A stretch of DNA of 64,000 nucleotides from Zunongwangia mangrovi. Its GTDB lineage: Bacteria; Bacteroidota; Bacteroidia; Flavobacteriales; Flavobacteriaceae. Location of the stretch: contig NZ_FOKV01000001.1 in NCBI RefSeq assembly GCF_900112105.1, positions 124,001-188,000 of the forward strand. Direction: 5' to 3'. The notes beneath the pieces are model-generated. The model was given only the letters and a program-made list of their open reading frames with translations. It did no database searches and was not told where the DNA came from. The position numbers were made by a program, and so were the translations under genes. Shown one piece after another: positions 10,200-20,094 of this stretch. Numbering within the stretch: the first letter of the stretch is position 1; the number at the start of each line of letters is the position of its first letter.

Positions 10200-11521
10200 T
10201 AAGCTCTTTTCTGAAATTCTACAAAAGCATTTTTAGGTTTCAGGGTAATAAGCGGCAATATTTCTATCTCCTCTTTTACCGGTAAGATCTTATAATTTAA
10301 AACAAGTTCTGAAACCGCCAAAATCATCTCGTACATCGCAAAATTACTTCCAATACATTTTCTTGGACCTGCACCAAATGGGAAATAAGCTTCAGGATTT
10401 TTATTTGAAGTAAATCGATCTGGATTAAACTCTAAGGGGTTCTCCCAATGTTTTTCGCTTCGATGAATCTCATAAAATGAAAATAAAAGGTTCGAGTTTT
10501 TATCGAATTTCAAACCATTAAACTCATCTTCTTCCAAATTTACCCGATCCATAAAATACGCCGGCGGGTATAAGCGCATACTTTCCAAAATCACATTTTG
10601 GGTATATGTACATTGTTGAAGAAAATCCATTAACGAATTTGTATTGTCTGAAGCAGGTTTTACTTCAGCAAAAATTTTATCCTGAATTTGTGGATTTTGA
10701 GCTAATAATTGCGTGGTAAAACTTAAAGAATTAGAAGTGGTCTCGTGCCCGGCGACAAAAAGAATTAGAATTTCGTCGATTAACTGCTCTTCACTCATTG
10801 GTTGCCCATCTTCGTAACGTGCATCCAGTAACATATCGAGTAAATCATCATAGCGCTTTGGATTTTGCTTTCGTTTATTAACGATATTCCTTAAAATTTG
10901 CCTTGATTCTTCGCTAAGCTTAAGATGATGTTTTAGTTTCCCACTAATATTAAACCACAAGTGTTTATATGGTTGTCGCAATTCTTTAACCAGCATTTTT
11001 TGATTAGCTTCGGTTACAAATTGAAGCCGATTTATCTCTTCCTGGCTTGCCGCACTGCTAAACAAAGATTTTACGACCGTTTGAAAAGCCAGATCGTTAA
11101 AAACAGGATAGACATCAATGGTTTTATCTGGGCGAATCTTTAAATATTCAACTCGAATAGCTTCTAAAACCGTATTGAGTAGATTGGCGATATGCTTTTT
11201 ATGAAACGCGGGTTGGATAAGCTTTCGTTGTTTCTGCCAATGTTCACCATTGGAAGTTAGCAGACCATTACCTACATATTTTACCAGATCTTTGGTCTGA
11301 ATTTCAGATTTTATATAATTCTTCTGATTTTTCTGAAGTACATATTTGGCAAATTCGGCATCTCTACAAAAGATCACTGATTTTTTTGGACCAATATTTA
11401 ACCTGAAAATATCGCCATGTTTCGAAAAATTCTCACGATGAAATGGCAGCGGATTTTTTACAATCTGAGCAGCATTTTTAAAAAAAATTAAGGTTGAAAC
11501 CTGTGGAATTTCTTTCTTCAT
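10199..11521 (-). CDS. Cytochrome P450
   Basis: This is a soluble heme-thiolate monooxygenase; substrate unknown. The 440 residues carry all hallmark motifs: I-helix oxygen-activation motif AGHETTS (257-263), K-helix ExxR in ESMRLYPP (313-320), the PERF-like NPDRF (366-370), and heme-binding [14 protein letters not shown] with proximal C389. No membrane anchor or fused reductase is visible, so it must use separate ferredoxin/flavodoxin partners, which are not encoded nearby. The gene lies 61 bases downstream of ruvB and overlaps queG by one base, which suggests one transcript for ruvB, P450 and queG. The overall look resembles fatty-acid hydroxylase-like bacterial P450s, but this is inference. 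Confidence 0.93.
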   Translation of the reverse strand: MKKEIPQVSTLIFFKNAAQIVKNPLPFHRENFSKHGDIFRLNIGPKKSVIFCRDAEFAKYVLQKNQKNYIKSEIQTKDLVKYVGNGLLTSNGEHWQKQRKLIQPAFHKKHIANLLNTVLEAIRVEYLKIRPDKTIDVYPVFNDLAFQTVVKSLFSSAASQEEINRLQFVTEANQKMLVKELRQPYKHLWFNISGKLKHHLKLSEESRQILRNIVNKRKQNPKRYDDLLDMLLDARYEDGQPMSEEQLIDEILILFVAGHETTSNSLSFTTQLLAQNPQIQDKIFAEVKPASDNTNSLMDFLQQCTYTQNVILESMRLYPPAYFMDRVNLEEDEFNGLKFDKNSNLLFSFYEIHRSEKHWENPLEFNPDRFTSNKNPEAYFPFGAGPRKCIGSNFAMYEMILAVSELVLNYKILPVKEEIEILPLITLKPKNAFVEFQKRA

Positions 11522-11582
11522 AAATCAAAATCATCAAAAATTATACAGAATTTCTTCGAAGCTATTTCTAGTTATTCTGAAT

Positions 11583-12605
11583 TTAGAACAAGCCTCCCTG
11601 CGTCGCACCACGGGATTTCCCAAGGTGTTTATAAGCTGCTTCAGTCACTTCTCTTCCTCTTGGCGTACGATAAATAAATCCCTGTTGAATTAAAAAGGGC
11701 TCGTAAACTTCTTCAATTGTTTCTGCACTTTCACTTACCGCTGTCGCCAAAGTGGTAATTCCTACCGGGCCACCTTTAAATTTTTCGATGATAGTTTCCA
11801 GGATCCTATTATCCATTTCATCTAAACCATGTGCATCAACATTTAAAGCCTTAAGTCCATATTTGGCAATATTGATATCAATTTTCCCGTCACCCTTAAT
11901 CTGAGCAAAATCACGCACTCTTCGTAAAAGCGCATTGGCGATACGAGGCGTCCCACGGCTACGGCCGGCAATTTCTATCGCAGCTTCCATACTAATAGGC
12001 ACATTTAAAATTTGTGCACTACGTTGTACAATATCAGAAAGTAACTCGGTTGAATAATATTGCAGTCTGCTTGAAATACCAAATCGTGCTCTCATAGGCG
12101 CGGTAAGCAAACCAGAACGTGTTGTAGCACCAATAAGTGTAAACGGACTCAAATTTAATTGAACCGTACGAGCATTAGGTCCAGATTCGATCATAATATC
12201 GATACGATAATCTTCCATTGCAGAATATAAATATTCCTCTACGATTGGGCTTAATCGATGAATCTCATCAATAAAAAGAATATCACGTTCGTCCAGATTG
12301 GTTAAAAGCCCAGCGAGATCACCAGGTTTATCCAAAACAGGCCCTGAAGTCACTTTTAAGCCAACCCCTAGTTCATTTGCCAAAATATGCGCCAAGGTAG
12401 TTTTCCCCAATCCAGGAGGGCCATGTAAAAGCGTATGATCTAGAGCATCGCTTCTTAGGTTTGCAGCCGCAACAAACACTTTAAGATTATCTAAAACCTG
12501 CTCCTGCCCGGCAAAATCATCAAAACTTAGCGGTCTTAAAGCTCTTTCAATATCAAATTCTTCCGAAGAAAAATTTTCGCCAGTGGCATCCAGGTTTTCA
12601 TTCAT
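11583..12605 (-). CDS. ruvB: Holliday junction DNA helicase RuvB
   Basis: RuvB is the AAA+ hexameric motor that drives branch migration with RuvA. It has the typical 340 residues. Walker A is [13 protein letters not shown] (61-73), Walker B is [12 protein letters not shown], sensor 1 is [11 protein letters not shown], and the arginine-finger region is APMRARFGI. The C-terminal winged helix ends with [20 protein letters not shown]. The gene starts a probable three-gene unit with the P450 and queG. Its promoter overlaps the terminator of the respiratory operon upstream. Confidence 0.97.
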   Translation of the reverse strand: MNENLDATGENFSSEEFDIERALRPLSFDDFAGQEQVLDNLKVFVAAANLRSDALDHTLLHGPPGLGKTTLAHILANELGVGLKVTSGPVLDKPGDLAGLLTNLDERDILFIDEIHRLSPIVEEYLYSAMEDYRIDIMIESGPNARTVQLNLSPFTLIGATTRSGLLTAPMRARFGISSRLQYYSTELLSDIVQRSAQILNVPISMEAAIEIAGRSRGTPRIANALLRRVRDFAQIKGDGKIDINIAKYGLKALNVDAHGLDEMDNRILETIIEKFKGGPVGITTLATAVSESAETIEEVYEPFLIQQGFIYRTPRGREVTEAAYKHLGKSRGATQGGLF

Positions 12606-12642
12606 AGCAGATAAATTAATTTCAACCTAAGTATAGGCAAAA

Positions 12643-12670
12643 CAAAGATAAAATAAAAAAGCCTCTTCAA
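12643..12670 (-). promoter_or_regulatory. Promoter of the ruvB-P450-queG unit
   Basis: On the minus strand, TTG (12670-12668) is separated by 17 bases from TATCTTTG (12650-12643). This fits the Bacteroidota -33/-7 architecture. The ruvB ATG is 37 bases downstream of the -7 box. The -33 element sits in the loop of the ctaD terminator hairpin. Confidence 0.55.
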
Positions 12671-12688
12671 TAAAGAAAAGGCTTTTGT
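12655..12688 (-). terminator. Intrinsic terminator of the act-cox respiratory operon
   Basis: The stem is AAAAGCCT (12657-12664) pairing with AGGCTTTT (12679-12686), with a 14-base loop. On the minus strand it reads AAAAGCCT, loop, AGGCTTTT, then TTATTTTATC. It lies 22 bases after the ctaD stop. Confidence 0.75.
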
Positions 12689-12710
12689 GTATTTTTAAGA
12701 TAGATTTTTT

Positions 12711-14531
12711 CTAGTGATGCAAATCTTCTTCATTTTCCTGCATTGGAATATTCTGAGGAACATAATCCTGCCCTGTTATCACATATTCACCATCACTATT
12801 GGTTTTACTGTAATCGTAAGCCCAACGGTATACTACAGGAAGCTCACCTGGCCAGTTACCATGAATGTGCTCTACAGGAGTTGTCCACTCTAGCGTATTC
12901 GATTTCCAAGGGTTCATCGTGGCTTTCTTACCATAGAACATTGAGCTAAAGAAGTTGTAGATAAATACTAATTGCACAAGTGCCGTAATAATAGCACAAA
13001 CAGTTACAATAACATTAATATCTGCAAGATCATCAAAGTAAGGGAATGCAGTATTTGTATAATAACGTCTTGGAAGACCAGCCATACCTAAGAAATGCAT
13101 TGGGAAGAAAACACCATATGCCCCAACAGCCGTTACCCAGAAATGGATATAACCAAGATTTTTATTCATCATTCGTCCAAACATCTTAGGGAACCAATGG
13201 TAAACACCAGCAAAAAGACCATATAAAGCTGAAATACCCATTACCAAGTGGAAGTGAGCCACGACGAAATATGTATCATGAACGTTAATATCTAATGTAG
13301 AATCCCCAAGAATAATACCGGTTAAACCACCAGTAATAAATGTAGATACTAATCCTATAGAGAAAAGCATCCCTGGGTTCATTTGAAGGTTACCTTTCCA
13401 CAAAGTTGTTATATAGTTGAAGGCTTTTACCGCTGAAGGTATCGCAATCAATAAAGTTGTAAATGTAAATACAGATCCTAAGAATGGGTTCATTCCCGAT
13501 ACGAACATGTGGTGACCCCATACAATTGTTGAAAGGAAACCAATAGCCAGGATAGAGGCGATCATTGCACGGTATCCAAAGATAGGCTTACGAGAGTTTG
13601 TAGCTACAACCTCTGAAGTAATACCAAGCGCTGGAAGAATTACAATATACACCTCTGGGTGACCTAAGAACCAGAATAAATGTTCGAATAGTACTGGTGA
13701 ACCACCATGATGACTTAATACTTCCCCGTCTAGGAAAATATCACTTAAGAAGAAAGAAGTACCAAAACTTCTATCCATAATAAGTAATAAAGCCGCAGAT
13801 AATAATACTGGGAAAGAAACTAAACCAAGAATAGCTGTTACAAAGAACGCCCAAATGGTTAGCGGAAGTCTTGTCATAGACATTCCTTTAGTTCTTAAGT
13901 TAATAACAGTAACAATATAGTTTATACCACCTAGTAGCTGAGAAGCAATAAATAATGCCATAGAAACTAACCATAATGTCATTCCCATTCCTGAACCACC
14001 AATAGCCTGTGGAAGTGCACTTAAAGGAGGATAGATTGTCCAACCTGAAGATGCAGGCCCAGCTTCTACGAATAAAGAACAAAGCATGATCACACAAGCT
14101 AAAAAGAATAACCAGTATGATAGCATGTTCATAAAACCTGAAGCCATATCACGCGCACCAATTTGCAACGGAATAAGAAGGTTACTAAACGTACCACTTA
14201 AACCAGCCGTAAGCACAAAGAATACCATAATGGTACCGTGAATGGTTACTAAAGCAAGATAAATATTTGGTGTCATAACACCTTCTGGTGCCCACTTACC
14301 TAATAAAGCTTCGAAAATAGCGAAAGACTGCTCTGGCCATGCTAATTGAATTCTAAACAAGATAGACATACCAATACCAACAATCCCCATTAATAAACCT
14401 GTAATAAGGAACTGTTTAGCTACCATTTTATGATCGAAGCTAAAAATATACTTCGATATAAAGGTTTGCTTATGATGATGTCCGTGATCTTCGTGGTGAT
14501 CGTGAGCTGGTGCGTTTACTACTGCTGACAT
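12711..14531 (-). CDS. ctaD: Cytochrome c oxidase subunit I
   Basis: This is the catalytic subunit of an aa3-type heme-copper oxidase, inner-membrane, carrying heme a, heme a3 and CuB. The 606 residues contain about 12 membrane segments. Key sites are FWFLGHPEVYIVILP (CuB His and the cross-linked Tyr), IVWGHHMFVSG (the CuB His pair), and HDTYFVVAHFHLVMG (heme ligands and the K-channel region). The N-terminus is unusually rich in His/Asp (APAHDHHEDHGHHHKQ). It is the last gene of the operon, 37 bases after coxB, and takes electrons delivered by the upstream Act complex. Confidence 0.97.
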   Translation of the reverse strand: MSAVVNAPAHDHHEDHGHHHKQTFISKYIFSFDHKMVAKQFLITGLLMGIVGIGMSILFRIQLAWPEQSFAIFEALLGKWAPEGVMTPNIYLALVTIHGTIMVFFVLTAGLSGTFSNLLIPLQIGARDMASGFMNMLSYWLFFLACVIMLCSLFVEAGPASSGWTIYPPLSALPQAIGGSGMGMTLWLVSMALFIASQLLGGINYIVTVINLRTKGMSMTRLPLTIWAFFVTAILGLVSFPVLLSAALLLIMDRSFGTSFFLSDIFLDGEVLSHHGGSPVLFEHLFWFLGHPEVYIVILPALGITSEVVATNSRKPIFGYRAMIASILAIGFLSTIVWGHHMFVSGMNPFLGSVFTFTTLLIAIPSAVKAFNYITTLWKGNLQMNPGMLFSIGLVSTFITGGLTGIILGDSTLDINVHDTYFVVAHFHLVMGISALYGLFAGVYHWFPKMFGRMMNKNLGYIHFWVTAVGAYGVFFPMHFLGMAGLPRRYYTNTAFPYFDDLADINVIVTVCAIITALVQLVFIYNFFSSMFYGKKATMNPWKSNTLEWTTPVEHIHGNWPGELPVVYRWAYDYSKTNSDGEYVITGQDYVPQNIPMQENEEDLHH

Positions 14532-14568
14532 ATCTTTTAAATAATACTTTTAATTCTTAAATGTTATT

Positions 14569-15603
14569 TTATTCCTCAGACATTGATTCCTCAAAGGTAG
14601 CCTGTTCGGCTAACCATGCTTCATAATCTGCTTCAGACTCTACTACAACCTTCATCTGCATATTGTAATGCGCCTGTCCACAAATTTTGTTACATAATAG
14701 GAAATAATCAAATTCATAAGAATCGTCTCCATTCTCTCTTCTAATATCGTTGATACGTTCTACTTTATCAACAATATCGTCATTATTTCTCATTTCTTCG
14801 GTAGTTACCGTTGGAGTAAATCCAAACTGGGTGATCATACCTGGAACAACGTTCATTTGAGCTCTAAAATGAGGGAAATAAGCTGAGTGCAATACATCCT
14901 GAGATCTTAACTTAAATAAAACTGGTTTATTAACCGGTAAATGAAGTTCTCTCACTACTTTATCGTCATTAGCATAAGAATCTTCCTGATCTACCCCAAG
15001 AGTATTCATACCTTCGATAAATCTTACATTGGCTTCTCCCAGGGTATTATCATCACCTGCATAACGTGCTGTCCAACTAAATTGCTGAGCATATAACTCG
15101 ATAACGATTGGATCTTCATCTTCGTTAACGCTCATAATATCTGTCCAAGTAAAAAGACCATAGATAATTAATCCAGCTAAAGTAATTACTGGTATAATAG
15201 TCCAGATGAATTCAAGTTTATCGTTATCGGCGTAAAACAAAGCTTTCTTGCCAGCTGCTCCTCTATACTTATAAGCGAAATAATGTAATAAGGCCTGAGT
15301 AACTATCTGAACAAACATGATCAATAACATTGAAATCAACATTAGATTGTCATATTTCCCTCCATGCTCTGAAGCAGCATCTGGTAGAGTTACATTTGTA
15401 AAAGTCCAAAAACAGTAAAACATTAAAAGATATAGGAAAACGGCAAACCCCATCATTAATTTACCCTGGTTCTCGTTATCCTTGTTATTAGCCACCTGAG
15501 AAGTATCTGCATCAGGAGTTTTTGACAATTCAAATATTTTTGAAATTTGCCATCCTGTTACAGCAAGAAGTGCTATTACTATGATTATTAAAAATGGTGT
15601 CAT
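14569..15603 (-). CDS. coxB: Cytochrome c oxidase subunit II (CuA)
   Basis: This subunit accepts electrons from cytochrome c through a binuclear CuA centre facing the periplasm. The 344 residues start with an extra N-terminal membrane helix (about 2-22), then the canonical pair and a further hydrophobic helix (FIWTIIPVITLAGLIIYGLF). The C-terminal cupredoxin domain has the first CuA ligand in DVLHSAYFPHFRAQ and the others in LLCNKICGQAHYNM, matching CxxxCxxxHxxM. It sits between actF and ctaD, 35 and 37 bases away. The acidic patches around NDDIVDKVERIND are unremarkable. Confidence 0.95.
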   Translation of the reverse strand: MTPFLIIIVIALLAVTGWQISKIFELSKTPDADTSQVANNKDNENQGKLMMGFAVFLYLLMFYCFWTFTNVTLPDAASEHGGKYDNLMLISMLLIMFVQIVTQALLHYFAYKYRGAAGKKALFYADNDKLEFIWTIIPVITLAGLIIYGLFTWTDIMSVNEDEDPIVIELYAQQFSWTARYAGDDNTLGEANVRFIEGMNTLGVDQEDSYANDDKVVRELHLPVNKPVLFKLRSQDVLHSAYFPHFRAQMNVVPGMITQFGFTPTVTTEEMRNNDDIVDKVERINDIRRENGDDSYEFDYFLLCNKICGQAHYNMQMKVVVESEADYEAWLAEQATFEESMSEE

Positions 15604-15638
15604 TTTATAAAGTCTTCTTTAAACAATCAATCTTTTAA

Positions 15639-17003
15639 TTAGTAATGGTAATTTTCACTCTCCTTAAGGAAAGGATTACCTTTTGGATATAAGGATTCTT
15701 TTCCTAGCCCGGTTCCTACAAAGAAAATAAACAGACCAAGGAAGAATAATATCCCTGCGATTTCTGTAATACCGAAAGACCAGTAAGGACCTACAGTAGA
15801 AGGCATAACCAATAAGAAAATATCGATATAATGACCTACAAGTATTACAACACCTGCCATAATCACAAACCAAGGAATACGCTTATAATCACTATTGATT
15901 AACATTAGAATAGGGAATATAAAGTTTAATGCTATCATTCCGAAGAATAACAAGTTATACTCTTCAATTCTAATAATAAAATAAGTTACTTCTTCTGGGA
16001 TGTTCGCGTACCAGATCAATAAGAACTGACCGAACCAAAGATACGTCCAGAAAACACTAAAAGCGAACATAAACTTAGCTAAATCATGTAAATGACTATC
16101 ATTTACAAATTCTAAATGCCCAGCTTTCTTAAGGAACATCGTTACTAAGGCAATAACAGTGATCGCAGATACAAATACACTTGCAAAAACATACCATGCA
16201 AATAATGTACTGTACCAATGCGGAGTCATACTCATAAACCAGTCCCAAGCCATTGTAGTTTCAGTTACCACAAAGAATAACAAGAAAAAGACAGAAGCTT
16301 TAAAGTTCTTTTTATAGGGAGTTAAACTTGAACCTGTAGCCTGAGCAACAGAATTTCTTGTAGCTATAAATCTATATAAATTCCATCCTATTAAATAAAT
16401 GATAGCTCTTATTACAAAAAATGGAAAGTTAAGATATCCAGATTTTCCCTGAAGAATTACATCTTCTTCTACAAGCTCATGATTTTGCCATGGGTAAAAA
16501 TGAGTACCAGCAAAGATCACAATCAATACAACAATAATAGATCCAGGTAAAAGATAATTTGTAATTCCTTCAATAACTCTAAATAAAACTGGAGACCATC
16601 CCGCCTGCGCTACATATTGAATCGCGTAAAAAACAAGAGCACCTAAAGCGATCATAAAGAAAAAGAAAGCAGAAACAAATAGTGCAGACCATGGTTTTGT
16701 TTGAAATTGATGCAAAACGTGTTCCATATGAGAATCGCCATGCTCTCCTTCTCCATGAGCCGTTTCACCATGAGCTTCTGAAGATTCATCGTGATGAGCA
16801 TCTGAAGCCGAACCATGACCTTCTACTTCAACAGTAGCGTCAACCTGATTTGAATCATGTTCTCCATGGGCATCTGCAGCCAATAATTCCTTCAATTCTT
16901 CTTCGTTAGATGGTGTAGAAATAAATCCATAAACCAAGCCTATGGCACCAACTACTATTAGAATAATTGCAGTTAATTTTAATTTACTAGAAAGCGTATA
17001 CAT
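15639..17003 (-). CDS. actF: Alternative complex III membrane subunit ActF
   Basis: ActF is a polytopic NrfD-like relative of ActC in the quinol:cytochrome c oxidoreductase. The 454 residues have an N-terminal helix (about 10-27), a His/Glu/Asp-rich segment (about 43-92, for example EAHGETAHGEGEHGDSH), and then about nine further membrane helices. The position between actE and coxB fits the conserved order in Bacteroidota. The His-rich loop is larger than I would expect and may bind metal; that is inference. Function is assigned from operon order plus sequence character. Confidence 0.88.
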   Translation of the reverse strand: MYTLSSKLKLTAIILIVVGAIGLVYGFISTPSNEEELKELLAADAHGEHDSNQVDATVEVEGHGSASDAHHDESSEAHGETAHGEGEHGDSHMEHVLHQFQTKPWSALFVSAFFFFMIALGALVFYAIQYVAQAGWSPVLFRVIEGITNYLLPGSIIVVLIVIFAGTHFYPWQNHELVEEDVILQGKSGYLNFPFFVIRAIIYLIGWNLYRFIATRNSVAQATGSSLTPYKKNFKASVFFLLFFVVTETTMAWDWFMSMTPHWYSTLFAWYVFASVFVSAITVIALVTMFLKKAGHLEFVNDSHLHDLAKFMFAFSVFWTYLWFGQFLLIWYANIPEEVTYFIIRIEEYNLLFFGMIALNFIFPILMLINSDYKRIPWFVIMAGVVILVGHYIDIFLLVMPSTVGPYWSFGITEIAGILFFLGLFIFFVGTGLGKESLYPKGNPFLKESENYHY

Positions 17004-17036
17004 ATTACTAGATCTAAAAGCTATATTCCTATTTTA

Positions 17037-17714
17037 TTATTCTTCAGATTGCGTTTCATCTTGATCTTCGCTAAGATCTTCTGCAGGCTCTGCAGGATTA
17101 AGATTATCTGAGTTTTCCTGAGTCACCGTGTTAGTTTGAAAAGATCTTTCAGGATTACCTTCAAGTTTATCTTTCAAATTCATAACATAATGGTCGATCT
17201 GCCAACGTTCTTTAATGCTTGTCTGAACTGCATAAGATCCCATATTGTTAAGACCATAATACATTGCGTGATATACACTCCCTTCAGTAATGCTACGACC
17301 TGGGTCGTCATAAGAAGGCACACCAAGTATTTTCTCTCTTTCAACCAAAGTACCTTGACCATCTCCTTTATCACCGTGACAAACAGCACAGTAAACAGTA
17401 TATAATGCTTTACCTTTAGTTAAGTTCTCTTCTGTATATGGCAACGGATTCTTGAGATTTGCTTTAGCATCTGCTCTTCCCTCTGGAGTATCTTCGTAAT
17501 CGTAAGGCATCCACCCTCTTGGAATAGTACCTTCTACAGGCAATTTGGCTTCTTGCTCATTGGCAAAAATATTATAAGCCCCATAAGGTTCGTAAGGTAC
17601 CGGACGGTACATATCTGGGAAATATTGATAGTTACGATCCTTATCTCCGGCACAAGAACTTAAAAAGCCTGCGATTATAACAAAGATTAAAGATTTATGA
17701 AATAAACTTCTCAT
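17037..17714 (-). CDS. actE: Alternative complex III monoheme cytochrome c, ActE
   Basis: A periplasmic lipoprotein cytochrome c that likely passes electrons from ActA toward the oxidase. Its 225 residues begin with a lipoprotein signal (lipobox GFLSSC, Cys at 21). The heme site is YCAVCHGDKGDGQG, with a probable distal Met in the following region (HAMYYGLNNMGSYA). The C-terminal 35 residues are Glu/Asp/Gln-rich and probably disordered. It lies 5 bases after actD and 33 before actF, as expected for the operon. Confidence 0.9.
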   Translation of the reverse strand: MRSLFHKSLIFVIIAGFLSSCAGDKDRNYQYFPDMYRPVPYEPYGAYNIFANEQEAKLPVEGTIPRGWMPYDYEDTPEGRADAKANLKNPLPYTEENLTKGKALYTVYCAVCHGDKGDGQGTLVEREKILGVPSYDDPGRSITEGSVYHAMYYGLNNMGSYAVQTSIKERWQIDHYVMNLKDKLEGNPERSFQTNTVTQENSDNLNPAEPAEDLSEDQDETQSEE

Positions 17715-17719
17715 CTGGT

Positions 17720-18247
17720 CTATTTATTGTCAATTAATTTAATTTCTGCAGCTCCCGTATCGTATAAAAACTTAGAAAGGTCATCTACATTATGATTAGT
17801 TGCGTCTATTTCCATTAAGAACATATCGTCTGTTGTTCTTGGATCTGGATTTTCTGCCTTCTTGAACGGTGCTAGTCTACTTCTCATATAAAAAGTGATT
17901 ACCATTAAGTGAGCTGCAAAGAATACCGTTAACTCAAACATAATCGGAACGAATGATGGCATATTCGTAATAAAAGAAAAACTAGGTTTACCACCAATAT
18001 CCTGTGGCCAATCCTGCACCATCATAAAGTTCATCATCAAAACAGCAACAGATAAACCCGTTATACCGTATAAAAATGAAGTTATAGCTAATCTAGTTGG
18101 TGCTTCACCTATAGCCTTATCTAGCCCATGAACTGGAAAAGGAGTATATATTTCACCAATATGATAGCGCGCTTCACGAACCTGCTTTACCGCATGTAAA
18201 AGCAAATCATCATCGTTATAAATAGCGTGTATTGTCTTTGATGCCAT
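17720..18247 (-). CDS. actD: Alternative complex III subunit ActD (DUF3341)
   Basis: A small membrane subunit of alternative complex III. The 175 residues include a conserved DUF3341-like N-terminal part (AIYNDDDLLLHAVKQVRE, YTPFPVHGLDKAIG). Two membrane helices follow (about 56-75 and 100-118), forming a hairpin. No cofactor motif is present; in the family this subunit is structural. It is separated from actC and actE by 5 bases on each side, consistent with coordinated translation. Confidence 0.9.
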   Translation of the reverse strand: MASKTIHAIYNDDDLLLHAVKQVREARYHIGEIYTPFPVHGLDKAIGEAPTRLAITSFLYGITGLSVAVLMMNFMMVQDWPQDIGGKPSFSFITNMPSFVPIMFELTVFFAAHLMVITFYMRSRLAPFKKAENPDPRTTDDMFLMEIDATNHNVDDLSKFLYDTGAAEIKLIDNK

Positions 18248-18252
18248 CTTGA

Positions 18253-20061
18253 TTATTTATTTTTTAATTCAGTTGCCTGTACATTCCAGTCACCACGGTT
18301 AGTAGCAATAGGGAAGTTCTCTATAACTTCATCCAGCAATTCGTAATCTTCTTTGGTTAATTTACTTATCTGATCGTATTTATAGATACCAACCTGATGT
18401 AAATGTTGTTCTAATACAGGGCCAACACCATCCAACTTCTGTAAATCATCAGATTTCTCAGTTTGTGGATTGTAAGTTCCAATTCTTGCTAACATAGCAT
18501 CTAATTGATCTTTCTGCGTGTCAGTCAGATTTAGTGCATCAGCATTCACTGTGGCCTCATGAGAAGTTCCTTCACTCGAAGTACTACCCATAAAAGCATC
18601 ACTATCCTTTACATTAGCTTCTGGCTCCTTTGCTGTAGGATCACTTTCAGCATGATGAGGCACGTCATCACCATGTTTAGCACGTAGATTTTTATAATAT
18701 TCTCCAGAAGACTTCAAGATCGTTTTCACTTCAGCCTGGGCAATTACTGGGAAAGTTCTTGCATATAAAAGAAATAATACAAAGAAGAAACCAATAGTAC
18801 CGATAAAAACACCAATATCAACAAAAGTAGGAGAGAACATCGCCCATGAAGATGGAGTTCTACCTTTACTTAAATCGATAACGATAATATCGAAACGTTC
18901 AAACCACATTCCAATATTGATTACCAGAGCTACAATAAACGTCCAAAGGATGTTTCTTCTAAGTTTCTTAACCCAAAGAGTCAATGGCACAACAAAGTTA
19001 CATATAATTAGCGCCCAAAATGCCCATGCGTATGGACCGGTGGCAGCACCAAAAGATAAATAAGTATAATTCTCATAGCTTGTACCAGAATACCATCCTA
19101 TAAAGAATTCAGTAATATAAGCTACAGAAACGATACCACCAGTTAACAAAATTACCTTGTTCATATACTCGATATGAAGTAGCGTAATATAGTCCTGAAG
19201 ATTCACTACTTTTCTCATAATGATAAGCAAGGTTTGTACCATTGCAAATCCAGAAAAAATAGCTCCTGCAACGAAATAAGGAGGAAAAATAGTACTGTGC
19301 CATCCAGGAACCACTGAAGTAGCAAAGTCAAAAGATACAATCGTGTGTACAGAAAGTACTAAAGGTGTTGCTAAACCAGCAAGAACTAAAGATACTTCTT
19401 CAAAACGTTGCCAGTCTTTTACGCGACCACTCCATCCAAAACTTAGTATACCGTATATTTTCTTTTGAAATTCATTTGTTGTTCTATCACGAAGCATTGC
19501 AAAATCTGGAAGTAAACCAGTCCACCAGAAAACCAGTGAAACCGATAGATATGTAGAAATCGCAAACACGTCCCACAGAAGTGGTGAGTTAAAGTTTACC
19601 CATAAAGAACCAAACTGGTTAGGAATTGGCAGTACCCAATATGCTAACCATGGACGCCCCATGTGAATAATTGGAAACAAACCTGCCTGAACAACCGCAA
19701 AAATTGTCATTGCCTCAGCTGAACGGTTTACAGCCATTCTCCATTTTTGACGGAATAACAATAACACTGCAGAAATTAAAGTACCAGCGTGCCCGATACC
19801 TACCCACCAAACGAAGTTAGTAATATCCCAGGCCCAACCTATGGTTTTGTTTAATCCCCAAACTCCGATTCCTGTTGAAACGGTGTAAATAATACAACCT
19901 AATCCCCACAAAAATGCAATTAAGGCAAGTGTAAATACAATGTACCAGGTTTTATTTGCTCTACCAAGTACAGGCGCTCCTACTTCAACACTTATATCGT
20001 GATAAGTTTTCTCCCCGGTAACAAGAGGTTCTCTTATAGGTGCTTCGTAATGTGACGACAT
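18253..20061 (-). CDS. actC: Alternative complex III quinol-binding subunit ActC (NrfD/PsrC family) with C-terminal HhH-like tail
   Basis: ActC is the integral membrane subunit thought to bind menaquinol. The 602 residues contain about ten membrane helices within 1-440. They include NrfD-like stretches such as WVGIGHAGTLISAVLLLFRQ and IPNQFGSLWVNFNSPLLWD. From about 443 a 160-residue cytoplasmic-looking tail follows: a low-complexity Ser/Glu/Asp linker, then LQKLDGVGPVLEQHLHQVGI and DQISKLTKEDYELLDEVI (about 541-580). That pattern is of the helix-hairpin-helix type seen in DUF4332-like domains. The tail is not needed for quinol chemistry and its role is unknown. Core identity is confident; the tail assignment is moderate. 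Confidence 0.92.
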   Translation of the reverse strand: MSSHYEAPIREPLVTGEKTYHDISVEVGAPVLGRANKTWYIVFTLALIAFLWGLGCIIYTVSTGIGVWGLNKTIGWAWDITNFVWWVGIGHAGTLISAVLLLFRQKWRMAVNRSAEAMTIFAVVQAGLFPIIHMGRPWLAYWVLPIPNQFGSLWVNFNSPLLWDVFAISTYLSVSLVFWWTGLLPDFAMLRDRTTNEFQKKIYGILSFGWSGRVKDWQRFEEVSLVLAGLATPLVLSVHTIVSFDFATSVVPGWHSTIFPPYFVAGAIFSGFAMVQTLLIIMRKVVNLQDYITLLHIEYMNKVILLTGGIVSVAYITEFFIGWYSGTSYENYTYLSFGAATGPYAWAFWALIICNFVVPLTLWVKKLRRNILWTFIVALVINIGMWFERFDIIVIDLSKGRTPSSWAMFSPTFVDIGVFIGTIGFFFVLFLLYARTFPVIAQAEVKTILKSSGEYYKNLRAKHGDDVPHHAESDPTAKEPEANVKDSDAFMGSTSSEGTSHEATVNADALNLTDTQKDQLDAMLARIGTYNPQTEKSDDLQKLDGVGPVLEQHLHQVGIYKYDQISKLTKEDYELLDEVIENFPIATNRGDWNVQATELKNK

Positions 20062-20094
20062 ATTTCTTAAAAATTGATTCTTATTACTTAATTA

